NCBI GenBank assembly: GCA_030728245.1
Contig: JANQZX010000028.1
Span: 1 to 40,106, forward strand
Direction of reading: 5' to 3'
Length of the DNA: 40,106 bases
Source of the DNA: Saprospiraceae bacterium
Lineage (GTDB): Bacteria; Bacteroidota; Bacteroidia; Chitinophagales; Saprospiraceae
The stretch's first letter is position 1. Each line of letters starts with the position of its first letter. The position numbers and the translations under genes were made by a program. The notes under the pieces were generated by a model, which was not told where the DNA came from, did no database searches, and was given only the letters and a program-made list of their open reading frames with translations. This document shows positions 10,862 to 19,110 of this stretch, piece after piece.

Positions 10862-12262
10862 ATGATTAATAAGAAAAGAAAAAACCTTTGGATTTACGTC
10901 GCTGGCGTGGCAGTTCTTGCTTTGGTTGCCGTTGCCTATTTTAAAGGAAAAAACAGAAAGGAAGGTGATAAAGTAGCTTTGGAAGAAGCTCAAATTAGAA
11001 CTATTGAGGAAAGAGTTTCTGCTAGTGGTCGAATATTCCCTATTGTTGAGGTGAAAATAAGTTCCGATGTTTCTGGTGAAGTCGTTGAACTTTACGTACA
11101 AGAAGGTGATTCCGTTGTTCAGGGACAAGTGCTCGCTAAAATCAATCCGGATGCTTATGTGTCTCAGGTTGAACGTGGTGTTGCCTTTGTCAATAGTTCA
11201 AAAGCTCAGGCTGCCAATAGTCGTTCTCAAATTGAAAACATCAAGGCGCAGAAAGAGCAAATTATCGCACAATTGGATAATGCCCGTGAAATACATAAAA
11301 GAAATGAAAAACTCTTTAAAGACGGCGTTATTTCCAATGCAGATTTTCAAGCCTCACAGTCTAATCTAAAATCTTTGGAAGCTAATTTACGTGCCTCAGA
11401 TGCTGGTATCAGATCTTCTCAAGATGCTGCAAGAGGTGCTGACTATTCAGTGGCTAGTGCAGAAGCAAGTTTAAAAGAATTAAGAACCAGTTTAAACAGA
11501 ACGACTATCGTTGCGCCTGAAAGTGGCATTATTTCTTTATTGAATATTGAAAAGGGGGAAAGGGTTGTAGGTACTATTCAAATGACAGGTACTGAAATTA
11601 TGCGCATTGCTAACCTGAATGCCATGGAGGTAAGGGTCGATGTAAGTGAAAATGATATTCCCAGAGTAAAATTAAACGACGAAGTTTCTGTAGAAGTAGA
11701 TGCTTATCTTGGTAGAAAATTTGTAGGTCGTGTAAGTCAAATTGCCAATTCATCTAAAAATTCAGCTTCAATGGGTGGTGCAGCCTTGGCTACTGATCAG
11801 GTAACGAATTTTGAGGTAAGAATTAAAATTGACCCACAGTCTTATGCCGATTTAGTAACTTCTCAACGAAAATATCCTTTCCGTCCTGGTATGTCTGCGG
11901 CCGTTGAAATTAAAACAACCATCAAAGAAAATATCCTTACTGTCCCTATTCAATCAGTGACTACTCGCGAAAAAGAAGGTTTGGCTAAAAAGGAAGCAAA
12001 ATCAGGGACTGATGGTGGAGCGTCTAACAAAAAAATAGATGAACTACGCGAAGTGGTATTTGTCTATGAAAAAGGAGATACCATTCAAATGAAAGAGGTT
12101 AAAACGGGTATTCAAGATGATTCCTATATAGAAATTCTTACCGGTTTAAAAAAAGGTGCTAAAGTGGTGTCAGCTCCTTATTCATTGATATTTAAAAAAT
12201 TAAAGCAAGGAGATAAAGTTATTGTTGTAAAAGAAGAAGAGCTCTTTACAGTTGAAAAATAA
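10862..12262 (+). CDS. HlyD/MacA-like periplasmic adaptor of tripartite efflux
   Basis: The 466-residue membrane-fusion protein would bridge an inner-membrane transporter and the TolC-like duct. One membrane anchor (residues 9-24) is followed by the first lipoyl half (VSASGRIFPIVEVKISSDVSG). A long coiled-coil hairpin spans about residues 105-205, then comes the second lipoyl half TTIVAPESGIISLLNIEKGE. A beta-barrel domain (about 255-340) and a membrane-proximal domain complete it. An insertion rich in Lys, Gly and Ser near residues 375-395 is low complexity. MacA-type adaptors normally precede MacB ABC-transporter genes, but here the next gene is a DUF2064 protein. The ATG is chosen because it gives the membrane anchor directly. 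Confidence 0.88.
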   Translation: MINKKRKNLWIYVAGVAVLALVAVAYFKGKNRKEGDKVALEEAQIRTIEERVSASGRIFPIVEVKISSDVSGEVVELYVQEGDSVVQGQVLAKINPDAYVSQVERGVAFVNSSKAQAANSRSQIENIKAQKEQIIAQLDNAREIHKRNEKLFKDGVISNADFQASQSNLKSLEANLRASDAGIRSSQDAARGADYSVASAEASLKELRTSLNRTTIVAPESGIISLLNIEKGERVVGTIQMTGTEIMRIANLNAMEVRVDVSENDIPRVKLNDEVSVEVDAYLGRKFVGRVSQIANSSKNSASMGGAALATDQVTNFEVRIKIDPQSYADLVTSQRKYPFRPGMSAAVEIKTTIKENILTVPIQSVTTREKEGLAKKEAKSGTDGGASNKKIDELREVVFVYEKGDTIQMKEVKTGIQDDSYIEILTGLKKGAKVVSAPYSLIFKKLKQGDKVIVVKEEELFTVEK

Positions 12263-12285
12263 ACCCATATTGAAGTTTGACACCT

Positions 12286-12885
12286 ATGCTTAAGTCAAAC
12301 GCTCTCGTGATTTTTGTAAAAAATGCCAGGCGCGGTCATGTAAAAACCCGCCTGGCATCTTCTTTAGGAGAGGACAAAGCTTTGTCTATTTATTTGGCAT
12401 TGTGTGAACGGGTGCGAAATATTTGTCTTGGCTTTTCTGGAAAATGTTATGTCTATTACAGCGAATTTATTCCCTCTGAACCAGATCTATGGGAGAATGA
12501 TTTCTTTATAAAAAGAAAGCAAGATTCTGTTGCCGATTTAGGCCTTAGAATGAAAGCTGCATTTAATGAGCTCTTACCAGTTCACTCTTCCGTCAGATTA
12601 ATTGGAACCGATATTCCTCATTTGTCTACCGATTTACTAGAGGAATCTATTCTCTATTTGAAAAATGCTGACGTTATATTGGGCCCTTCCGATGACGGTG
12701 GTTATTATTTAATTGGCATGAAAAAAACCAATGATTATTTATTCCATAATATGACCTGGAGTATCGATACCGTATTGAGTGAGACTATTCAACGCATAAG
12801 TATGAATAATAAGACCTATCACCTACTCAAAACACTTCCAGACATAGATACAGCAGATGATTGGGAAAAGCACGGTTGGTTTTAA
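12286..12885 (+). CDS. DUF2064/TIGR04282 glycosyltransferase-like protein
   Basis: A 199-residue cytoplasmic protein with a short nucleotide-diphospho-sugar transferase fold. NALVIFVKNARRGHVKTRLA opens the fold. IGTDIPHL carries the DxD-like metal site region, followed by DVILGPSDDGGYYLIG and a final DIDTADDW. These are the hallmarks of DUF2064 (COG3222), whose members are named arsenosugar-biosynthesis glycosyltransferases in some genomes. No arsenic genes are nearby, so that specific role is not supported here. The frame could begin at a TTG at 12277, but the ATG at 12286 is preferred and places the first strand at the N-terminus. It lies 23 bases after the adaptor gene and is convergent with the next gene only four bases away. 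Confidence 0.75.
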   Translation: MLKSNALVIFVKNARRGHVKTRLASSLGEDKALSIYLALCERVRNICLGFSGKCYVYYSEFIPSEPDLWENDFFIKRKQDSVADLGLRMKAAFNELLPVHSSVRLIGTDIPHLSTDLLEESILYLKNADVILGPSDDGGYYLIGMKKTNDYLFHNMTWSIDTVLSETIQRISMNNKTYHLLKTLPDIDTADDWEKHGWF

Positions 12886-12889
12886 ATAC

Positions 12890-13354
12890 CTATGCTTTAT
12901 TTTCTTTTTCTTTCGTCAGTAAGACTCTTCCTACTTTTCTCGTTCTATCGAAATTATTATCAATAATTTCTTGCCAGTAACCCTCCAGATTTTTTGTCCA
13001 AATATCTCCTTTAAATCGAAGTTGGTATTTTCTAAAGAACGAATTTTCTGAAGTTTCCGGAGACTTAATAATAGCTGTTTCCTCGATAATAAAGGAAAGA
13101 TCCTGAAAAAGATACCCACTAATATCCATCTCCACTTTTCTTTTATCCGGGGTTACTAAATAACTTCTTCCTGTTATTTTTCGTCCATTGATACGAAGAA
13201 AAATTTCAAAAGGATAACCAAATTCATTTTGAATACCATAAGTATATTTCCCTTTCCAGGAGCCCTCTAAAAAGGCTTGCCCATAAATATTTCCAGATAG
13301 AAATAAAAAAGTGACTAAAAGAAAAGTAAAATTATACTTACTAAAAGAGTTCAT
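12890..13354 (-). CDS. Small secreted protein of unknown function
   Basis: A 154-residue protein that I do not recognise. Residues 1-26 form a clear signal peptide (hydrophobic LLVTFLFLSG, ending IYGQA). The mature part begins FLEGSWKGKYTYG and alternates short hydrophobic and polar strands (FEIFLRINGRKITGRSY, LRFKGDIWTKNLEGYW), which suggests a small lipocalin-like beta barrel; this is inference from pattern only. The C-terminus is Lys/Glu-rich. It stands alone on the minus strand, convergent with the DUF2064 gene and divergent from the bacilliredoxin gene. No Cys residue is present in the mature part, so it is not a lipoprotein by this start. Confidence 0.65.
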   Translation of the reverse strand: MNSFSKYNFTFLLVTFLFLSGNIYGQAFLEGSWKGKYTYGIQNEFGYPFEIFLRINGRKITGRSYLVTPDKRKVEMDISGYLFQDLSFIIEETAIIKSPETSENSFFRKYQLRFKGDIWTKNLEGYWQEIIDNNFDRTRKVGRVLLTKEKENKA

Positions 13355-13419
13355 AATGAGATATCTGTAATTTTTTTTTCACAATTAAAACACAAAGCAA
13401 CAAAATACTGTTTTTAACC

Positions 13420-13427
13420 TACATTTG
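13420..13427 (+). promoter_or_regulatory. TAnnTTTG-type -7 box, bacilliredoxin gene
   Basis: TACATTTG exactly matches TAnnTTTG, 34 bases upstream of the ATG at 13462 in the divergent gap. The leader between them is A-rich, as is common before Bacteroidota start codons. Confidence 0.5.
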
Positions 13428-13461
13428 CTATTAGAATTTTATCACAAAAAAAATAAAAACA

Positions 13462-13875
13462 ATGTACCCAGCAGAATTAGTTCGTCCCATGTCAGAGGAA
13501 TTAACCCGCAATGGCTTTATAGGTTTAACAACACCTGAACAGGTTACCGAGTTACTTGAAAAAACCGAAGGTACGGTATTACTGGTCGTAAATTCGGTAT
13601 GTGGATGTGCTGCAGCAAACGCCAGACCAGGAGCAAGAATGGCTGCTCAGAATGCTAAGAAACCTGATACCCTTGCGACGGTTTTTGCCGGTGTTGATAG
13701 TGATGCTGTTTCAACAGCGAGGGAATTTTTACTTCCCTACCCTCCATCTTCTCCGTCTATTGCTTTATTCAAAGATGGAAAATTAGTACATTTTTTAGAA
13801 AGGCACCACATAGAAGGAAGGTCAGCAAATCTTATAGCTGACAATTTAAAAATGGCTTTCGATCATTTTTGTTAA
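13462..13875 (+). CDS. BrxA/BrxB-family bacilliredoxin
   Basis: A 137-residue thioredoxin-fold protein of the YphP/YqiW (BrxA/BrxB) family, which removes bacillithiol from S-bacillithiolated cytoplasmic proteins. The start MYPAELVRPMSEEL, the active-site block VVNSVCGCAAANARPG with a Cys-Gly-Cys motif (residues 47-49), VFAGVDSDAVSTAREF, PPSSPSIALFKDGK and HFLERHHIEGR are all family features. Length is exactly typical. Its presence suggests that the organism makes bacillithiol, although the biosynthesis genes are not in this window. It is transcribed alone from a likely promoter at 13420. It is convergent with pdxH, whose stop lies in a hairpin 18 bases downstream. Confidence 0.9.
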   Translation: MYPAELVRPMSEELTRNGFIGLTTPEQVTELLEKTEGTVLLVVNSVCGCAAANARPGARMAAQNAKKPDTLATVFAGVDSDAVSTAREFLLPYPPSSPSIALFKDGKLVHFLERHHIEGRSANLIADNLKMAFDHFC

Positions 13876-13890
13876 TATAAATAATGGGTA

Positions 13891-13917
13891 GATTAAGGAG
13901 CTAAACGCTCCTTAATC
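13891..13917. terminator. Hairpin covering the pdxH stop codon, between convergent genes
   Basis: Arms 13891-13901 and 13907-13917 form a perfect 11-bp stem around the 5-base loop TAAAC. The stop codon and last four codons of pdxH lie inside the structure. It probably terminates the plus-strand bacilliredoxin transcript and may also serve the minus-strand pdxH transcript. No strong U tract follows on either strand. Confidence 0.6.
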
Positions 13918-14546
13918 CACTCGTTATTTTCTTGGCGATACACTATTCTATCGTGTAATCTACTTCGTCGGCCTTGCCAAAATTCTATTTTATCAGGCAC
14001 AATTACATATCCTCCCCAGGCAGTGGGTCGTGGAACGCCAGTACCTTCGGAATATTTTTCCTTTAACTCATCAAATTTTTCCTCCAGAAATTTCCTGTTG
14101 GGTACTTTTCGTGATTGAGGAGAAGCTAAGGCACCCAATTGGCTCATGTAAGGTCGCTGGGAAAAATAGCTGTCATTTGCGACTTCGCTCAATTTTTCGA
14201 TTTTACCCTCTATTCTGACTTGCCTCTGCAATGGAAGCCAATTAAAAACAACTGAAACAAAAGGATTTTCAGCCATATCGGATCCTTTAGCACTTTCGTA
14301 ATTAGTGAAAAATTCGAATCCGTCAACGGATAATCCTTTTAATAGTACAACCCTTGCGGCTGGTCTTCCTGAAGTTTGGACGGTGGCCAGAACCATTGCA
14401 TTGGGTTCTGGAACCATAGCAAGTAAGGTTTCCTCGAACCATATTGAAAACTGCTTGATTGGATCATTTTCTGTACCTGATTCGTCAAGCGTATGTGACG
14501 TATAATCTTCTCTTAGCGCAGCCAATTTTGATGAAATTTCCTTCAT
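13893..14546 (-). CDS. pdxH: Pyridoxamine 5'-phosphate oxidase
   Basis: The 217-residue FMN enzyme oxidises pyridoxine or pyridoxamine 5'-phosphate to pyridoxal 5'-phosphate, the last step of vitamin B6 salvage. Family blocks occur in order: DPIKQFSIWFEE, PNAMVLATV, GRPAARVVLLKG (FMN phosphate binding), FFTNYESAKGSDM, VVFNWLPLQRQVRIEG, and YFSQRPYMSQLGALASPQS. Then come PTAWGGYVIVPDKIEFWQG and the C-terminal RLHDRIVY with the substrate-binding Arg and His. Length matches the E. coli enzyme (218). It follows the DUF4197 gene by two bases on the minus strand, so the two are surely co-transcribed. Confidence 0.95.
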   Translation of the reverse strand: MKEISSKLAALREDYTSHTLDESGTENDPIKQFSIWFEETLLAMVPEPNAMVLATVQTSGRPAARVVLLKGLSVDGFEFFTNYESAKGSDMAENPFVSVVFNWLPLQRQVRIEGKIEKLSEVANDSYFSQRPYMSQLGALASPQSRKVPNRKFLEEKFDELKEKYSEGTGVPRPTAWGGYVIVPDKIEFWQGRRSRLHDRIVYRQENNEWIKERLAP

Positions 14547-14548
14547 AA

Positions 14549-15292
14549 TTACTTTTTTTGCTGACTTCCAAAAACTTTTTTCAATAGATCCGAGGTTCTG
14601 GCAGACACATCGGTACGAATCTTTTTTTCTTTCACCTGAACGAGAGCAAACATACCGTCGATAGATTTTTCGGTAACATAATTATCCAGTTCTGGATTAA
14701 CTTTCTGTATTAGAGGTATCTTATTGTATGCAGTAACGGCATCTCTCCAATAGGTTCTTGCATTTACTTCATCGAGCGCTTTTGCGATTACAGGTAAAAA
14801 TTTTGCTGTCAACGCAGTATCTGTTTTAGACTCAAGAAACCTGGTTGCGGCGTCTTCATTTCCCTTTAACAACCCAATGGCATCTTGAAAAGAGAGCTCC
14901 TTAATAGCTTGTAAAAAAATAGGCCCAGCTTCCTTAGCGGCTAATTCTGCTGCTCTATTGAGACGCAGAACCAGTTCAGCTTCCACTTTATTGAACCCAG
15001 GGATATTTTTAAGTTTATCTGTCACTTTTTTAGCTTCTTCAGGCAGCAAAATTTTATATATACTTCCGTTATATCCATCGGTTGCAGATAAATTTTTAAC
15101 AGCCTCACCAACACCGAGTTCAAGCGCTTCCTTTAAGGCATTACCTACTTCCTGATTTGTCAAAGGGACACCCGTAGTTTTACCGAGCCCAGATTTAGCC
15201 TTCTCCAGAATGCTCTTAAGGTTTTGACCCTCAACATTAGTAGTTACTGCAATGAAAAAAATAATTGAATAAAAAAAATGACTGCTTTTCAT
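14549..15292 (-). CDS. DUF4197 family exported protein
   Basis: A 247-residue protein with an N-terminal signal peptide (residues 1-22, ending VEGQN). The rest is a largely helical domain that matches DUF4197: GVPLTNQEVGNALKEALELGVGEAV, GSIYKILLPEEAK, RLNRAAELAAKEAGPIF, and TAFMPVVDE-like TAKFLPVIAKALDEVN. YVTEKSIDGMF follows near the C-terminus. The family is widespread in Bacteroidota and Proteobacteria and has no established biochemical function. It is probably periplasmic. It is the first gene of a two-gene unit with pdxH, which may be simple co-transcription rather than a shared pathway. It is divergent from the P1 peptidase gene. Confidence 0.8.
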   Translation of the reverse strand: MKSSHFFYSIIFFIAVTTNVEGQNLKSILEKAKSGLGKTTGVPLTNQEVGNALKEALELGVGEAVKNLSATDGYNGSIYKILLPEEAKKVTDKLKNIPGFNKVEAELVLRLNRAAELAAKEAGPIFLQAIKELSFQDAIGLLKGNEDAATRFLESKTDTALTAKFLPVIAKALDEVNARTYWRDAVTAYNKIPLIQKVNPELDNYVTEKSIDGMFALVQVKEKKIRTDVSARTSDLLKKVFGSQQKK

Positions 15293-15379
15293 GGTTTATT
15301 TGTTTAATATTAATAACGTAAATAAGTAGAAAAATGGTTTACTTTGGCAAATAAATTTTAACCTAAACACTATTTAGTC

Positions 15380-16489
15380 ATGTCAAAAGGGGCGAATTGG
15401 ATACCGATTCTTGTTTTAATTACCTTTTTATTTGTGAATATTATGGAAGCGCAAAAACTAAGACCCAGAGAATACGGCATACCCTTTGGCATTTTACCTA
15501 CTGGGCCTAAAAATGCTATTCAAGATGTTTCCGGGGTTTTAGTTGGCCATGTAACCTTTGACAATGGTCAGCAAATTCATACGGGCGTAACCTCCGTACT
15601 ACCACATGGAGGCAATATTTTTCAAGATAAAGTACCTGCAGCCATATATATCGCCAATGGATTTGGAAAATTGGCTGGCTATTCACAGGTTAAAGAACTG
15701 GGAAATATTGAATCTCCCATTTTATTAACTAATACCTTACAGGTATCAACGGGTATTGAAGCTATCATTACCCATACTATTCAACAAGTTGGCAATGAAA
15801 ATATTGGTTCAGTCAATGCGGTTGTCGGAGAAACGAATGATGGCACATTAAATGATATTCGGGGAAGACATTTACAAATTTCGCATTTCCTGGAAGCTAT
15901 AAACAAAGCCGATGATACAACCATTCTGGAGGGAAACGTCGGTGCGGGAACAGGGACGGTTTGTTTTGGTTACAAAGGCGGCATAGGTACAGCATCCCGA
16001 CAACTGCCCCCTTCATTAGGCGGCTATACTGTGGGAGTTCTTTCTCAAACCAATTTTGGTGGTGTCCTCACTATTTCTGGTGTTCCCATTGGACAGGAAC
16101 TGGGCAAATATTATTTGCAAGATGCCTTAGCAAAAAGTGATGGATCTTGCATGATTGTTGTTGCAACAGACGCCCCTATAGATGCAAGAAACCTGGAAAG
16201 ATTAGCAAAAAGAGCTATTTTCGGACTGGCAAGAACGGGTGGAATAGCTTCAAATGGCTCCGGTGATTATGTTATCGCCTTTTCAACAGGAAAAGGTGAA
16301 TTATTGGAAAATGAAGCAATGAGTCCCCTGTTTTTAGCTGTGATTGAGGCAACAGAAGAATCTATTATTAATTCATTATTTGCTGGAAAAACTATGTCTA
16401 AAGGAAATAAAGTGATTCCAGAACTTCCCATTGAGGAGGTCCTGCCAATCATGAAAAAATATCAGCGGCTGAACCCATTGAAAAAATAA
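15380..16489 (+). CDS. P1 family (DmpA-type) aminopeptidase, probably exported
   Basis: A 369-residue Ntn-hydrolase of peptidase family S58/P1, whose members (DmpA, BapA) are aminopeptidases that cleave themselves into two subunits. Family blocks are GVLVGHVTFDNG, HTGVTSVLPHGGN, GFGKLAGYSQVKELG, TNTLQVSTG, VGAGTGTVCFGYKGGIGTAS, and VGVLSQTNFGG. The predicted cleavage and nucleophile site lies in SNGSGD, most likely Gly293-Ser294 by analogy with Gly249-Ser250 of DmpA. A hydrophobic N-terminal segment (residues 9-24, ending IMEAQK) looks like a signal peptide. That suggests periplasmic action on small peptides, D-amino-acid amides or beta-peptides. The MobA-like gene starts two bases after its stop. 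Confidence 0.88.
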   Translation: MSKGANWIPILVLITFLFVNIMEAQKLRPREYGIPFGILPTGPKNAIQDVSGVLVGHVTFDNGQQIHTGVTSVLPHGGNIFQDKVPAAIYIANGFGKLAGYSQVKELGNIESPILLTNTLQVSTGIEAIITHTIQQVGNENIGSVNAVVGETNDGTLNDIRGRHLQISHFLEAINKADDTTILEGNVGAGTGTVCFGYKGGIGTASRQLPPSLGGYTVGVLSQTNFGGVLTISGVPIGQELGKYYLQDALAKSDGSCMIVVATDAPIDARNLERLAKRAIFGLARTGGIASNGSGDYVIAFSTGKGELLENEAMSPLFLAVIEATEESIINSLFAGKTMSKGNKVIPELPIEEVLPIMKKYQRLNPLKK

Positions 16490-16491
16490 AT

Positions 16492-17109
16492 ATGGAGAAA
16501 GACGAACAGCTCGGTATCATTATCCTTGCAGCAGGTAAAGCAAGCAGAATGGGCGAACCAAAGGCGTTATTAACCTATCAAGGCCATTCTTTTCTTTTAA
16601 ATACTTACAACTTAGCTCAAAGCGTTCATCCTAAAAATATTATAACTGTTTTAGGTCATTATTTTGATCAAATGTCGACTCACTGTAACACCCATAAAAT
16701 TCCCTTTGTCTTAAATGAAGCTTATGAAAATGGCATGAGTTCCAGCATTCAATGTGGATTAACCTACCTATTGTCTTATTTTCCGCAGATAAACATGGTT
16801 CTCATATTACTTGCAGATCAGCCTAAAATAAACACAGAACATATTTCTTCCCTGCTTCACAAAATCAGATCTTCAAAATATTTAATGGTATGCACCGCAT
16901 ATAGTGACACTTATGGCGTACCCGCTGTATTTAAGAAAGAGTATTTTCATGAATTATTGGCACTAAAAGGAGAAAAGGGGGCGAAAAACCTAATAGAAAA
17001 AGGAGTCCTCAACCATGAAAATACCATTTTATTTGAAGATGGCAGGATAGACATTGACACTACCGAGGATTACCTGAATTTACGCGCTGAAAAAGAAATT
17101 TTAAAATAA
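16492..17109 (+). CDS. MobA-like nucleotidyltransferase (NTP_transf_3)
   Basis: A 205-residue cytoplasmic protein with the nucleotidyltransferase fold of MobA/MocA. The start GIIILAAGKASRMGEPKALL is the G-x-G-x-(S/T)-R-x-G-x-x-K nucleotide-binding signature. ITVLGHYFD, NGMSSSIQCGL and LLADQPKI give the later strands and metal-binding Asp. The C-terminal GVPAVF, GEKGAKNLIEK and DIDTTEDY are typical of molybdenum-cofactor nucleotidyltransferases (MocA/XdhC-linked). No molybdoenzyme or moa gene is in the window, so the exact nucleotide and acceptor remain open. It sits two bases after the P1 peptidase gene and nine bases before the next gene. Confidence 0.8.
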   Translation: MEKDEQLGIIILAAGKASRMGEPKALLTYQGHSFLLNTYNLAQSVHPKNIITVLGHYFDQMSTHCNTHKIPFVLNEAYENGMSSSIQCGLTYLLSYFPQINMVLILLADQPKINTEHISSLLHKIRSSKYLMVCTAYSDTYGVPAVFKKEYFHELLALKGEKGAKNLIEKGVLNHENTILFEDGRIDIDTTEDYLNLRAEKEILK

Positions 17110-17118
17110 ATTATTACC

Positions 17119-18114
17119 GTGCCATTGCCAAAATATACTCTTTTTTTAGTTTTTTTTGTGGCCCTCACTACGAGTCCTATAAAAAGTCAAAACAAACTTT
17201 TTGTCGATTTTTGGAAAGTAGCCGACACACTGAATGAAACAAGGCTGACCACGCTCGCGGCTACTTCAGCCGTTACCTATATAGGAACAACGTTAGCATT
17301 CAATGAATTGTGGTATAAGGATTATCCCCGAGTGAAATTTCACCTTAAAGACGATTGGATACTGTGGGAACAAGTCGATAAATATGGACACGCATTTTCC
17401 GCTTATCAGTCTGCAAAAATGGGATATAATGCGTTTGAATGGACGGGGATATCCGATAAAAAAGCCGTTTTTATTGGAACGGGAATAAGCATAGCGCTGA
17501 TGAACACCTTAGAAATAATGGATGGATTTTCAGAAGGATGGGGATATTCCCTCTATGATGCGGCGTTTAATACTCTCGGTACTGGGCTGTTTACCTCCCA
17601 GCAATTGGCCTGGAAAGAGCAAAGAATAGCCTTAAAATGGTCCTCTACCCGACCCAAATACACTACTACTCCCATAGCCACTAATGATCCTGCTTTTTTT
17701 GGGTCACAGCAATATGCGGCGGAAGGCCATTACGGAAAATACTTTTGGGAATATGCCTTTAAGGATTATAATGCGATGACTATTTGGGCAAGCTTTTCTC
17801 CAGCTTCCTTCTTTATGGCCAGAGAAAAAAAGAATATACTTCGCAGTTTCAGCTTATCCTTTGGTTTTGGAGGAGAAAATATATATGGTGCCGCTTACAA
17901 TAATTACCATGACAAAGAAGGACGAATAACTTCTATTGGATTGCCGAGATACAAACAATTTTACCTGTCGATAGATATAAATACGGAAATGATACCGACG
18001 AAAAGTAAGTTATTAAGAACCGTGTTCAAGGCTATAAATTTCATAAAAATACCCGCGCCAGCCCTCGAATTAAACACCTTGGGAAAATTTAAATTTCATC
18101 CTGTACGGTGGTAG
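17119..18114 (+). CDS. DUF2279 family protein with signal peptide
   Basis: A 331-residue protein with an N-terminal signal peptide (residues 1-23, ending SPIKSQ). The first half matches DUF2279 (YfiM-like): a hydrophobic helix TLAATSAVTYIGTTLAFNELWY, then WEQVDKYGHAFSAYQSAKMGY, KKAVFIGTGISIALMNTLEIMDGFSEGWGYSLYDAAFNTLGTGL-type segments. These suggest membrane helices with conserved His, Glu and Asp residues. The second half is beta-rich and ends HPVRW, perhaps an outer-membrane-associated barrel. The start must be the GTG at 17119, or another non-ATG codon, because an in-frame stop lies at 17107-17109 and no ATG occurs before the signal peptide. Function is unknown. It is last in the peptidase/MobA-like run and ends five bases before the convergent rimK. 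Confidence 0.75.
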   Translation: MPLPKYTLFLVFFVALTTSPIKSQNKLFVDFWKVADTLNETRLTTLAATSAVTYIGTTLAFNELWYKDYPRVKFHLKDDWILWEQVDKYGHAFSAYQSAKMGYNAFEWTGISDKKAVFIGTGISIALMNTLEIMDGFSEGWGYSLYDAAFNTLGTGLFTSQQLAWKEQRIALKWSSTRPKYTTTPIATNDPAFFGSQQYAAEGHYGKYFWEYAFKDYNAMTIWASFSPASFFMAREKKNILRSFSLSFGFGGENIYGAAYNNYHDKEGRITSIGLPRYKQFYLSIDINTEMIPTKSKLLRTVFKAINFIKIPAPALELNTLGKFKFHPVRW

Positions 18115-18118
18115 AATT

Positions 18119-19015
18119 CTATTGGTTTTTTCCTTTTAAATGGTGTACTTTTTCTACTAAGTATTGAATTATTTTCCCTGCAACATCAATACCTGTTACG
18201 GTTTCAATACCCTCAAGCCCCGGAGATCCGTTAACCTCTAGAATTAAAGGACCTTTTTCACTTCTTAATAAATCTATACCAGTAACGTCAAGTTCACAAA
18301 TCTTTGCTGTTCTGATTATTAAATCTTTTTCCAGATCTGATAAATCAATGGGTACTGCATGACCGCCCTGGTGTAAATTAGATCTGAAATCATTAGATTT
18401 TGCACAACGCTCCATCGCGGCCACAATTTCACCATTTACAACAAAAGCTCTTATATCTCTGCCTTTGGCTTCTTTAATAAATTCCTGAACAATGACTGGT
18501 TCTTTTAATCGTTGAAAAGCATCGAGTACCGATTTCAGAGCGGCCTGAGATTCTGCGAGGATAACACCAGCACCTCGGTTTCCATGAAGCATTTTAACAA
18601 TCATTGGGTAATTTCCAGGTTTAAAACCCCAAAAATCCGGATCGGATTCTTCTGCTGGAAAATAGGTATTTGGCATTGGAATACCTTCATTGATAAGGAG
18701 TTGCTGAACAACCAACTTATCTCTCACCTTTGTCAAAGGAACAGCGTCAATAGTGCTGGGAATACCAAGAATACTAAACTGCCTTATCAACCGGGCCCCC
18801 AGGTGGGTAGCAGAAGAGGCAATTCTTGGAATAATAGCATCAATGTCAGTCATTTTTTTTCCCAGATAATAGACAACGGGGACTCCATTTTCAAATGATA
18901 TATCTGTTTTATTATAGTTCAAAACTTCAGGTGCTATCTTATTTTTAAGACAGGCCTGAACGAGGGTGTTTGTGGAGTACACTTTCGGGTACTGGGATAA
19001 TATACCAAATTTCAT
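18119..19015 (-). CDS. rimK: RimK-type alpha-L-glutamate ligase (ATP-grasp)
   Basis: A 298-residue ATP-grasp ligase of the RimK family, which adds glutamates to the C-terminus of ribosomal protein S6 or makes related poly-glutamate tails. The start MKFGILSQYPKVYST matches RimK openings. The central PRIASSATHLGARLIRQFSILGIP and KVRDKLVVQQLL precede the ATP-binding block YPMIVKMLHGNRGAGVIL. VIVQEFIKEAKGRDIRAFVV follows, and the metal-binding ending is ILEVNGSPGLEGIETVTG. The frame remains open back to 19057, but Met at 19015 aligns with the family start. It is monocistronic and divergent from the transporter gene. RimK is sometimes paired with a zinc protease; none is seen here. Confidence 0.9.
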   Translation of the reverse strand: MKFGILSQYPKVYSTNTLVQACLKNKIAPEVLNYNKTDISFENGVPVVYYLGKKMTDIDAIIPRIASSATHLGARLIRQFSILGIPSTIDAVPLTKVRDKLVVQQLLINEGIPMPNTYFPAEESDPDFWGFKPGNYPMIVKMLHGNRGAGVILAESQAALKSVLDAFQRLKEPVIVQEFIKEAKGRDIRAFVVNGEIVAAMERCAKSNDFRSNLHQGGHAVPIDLSDLEKDLIIRTAKICELDVTGIDLLRSEKGPLILEVNGSPGLEGIETVTGIDVAGKIIQYLVEKVHHLKGKNQ

Positions 19016-19110
19016 AGTAGGGCTCAAGAAGGAATCAATTTTCTTAAGGTTGAACAAAATACAATTAATTCCCTATCTTGTTAATATTCCTAAATTAACT
19101 TCGAAAAATT

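Noticed and set aside
12286-12885. Arsenosugar biosynthesis role for the DUF2064 protein
   Set aside because: The family name includes this term, but no arsenic methyltransferase, ArsR or arsenic transport gene is nearby.
18512-18898. A 128-codon plus-strand open frame
   Set aside because: It is antisense to the ATP-grasp core of rimK and shows no recognisable domain.
19016-19057. N-terminal extension of rimK by 14 codons
   Set aside because: RimK proteins begin at the MKFGILS-type strand, so Met at 19015 is preferred.
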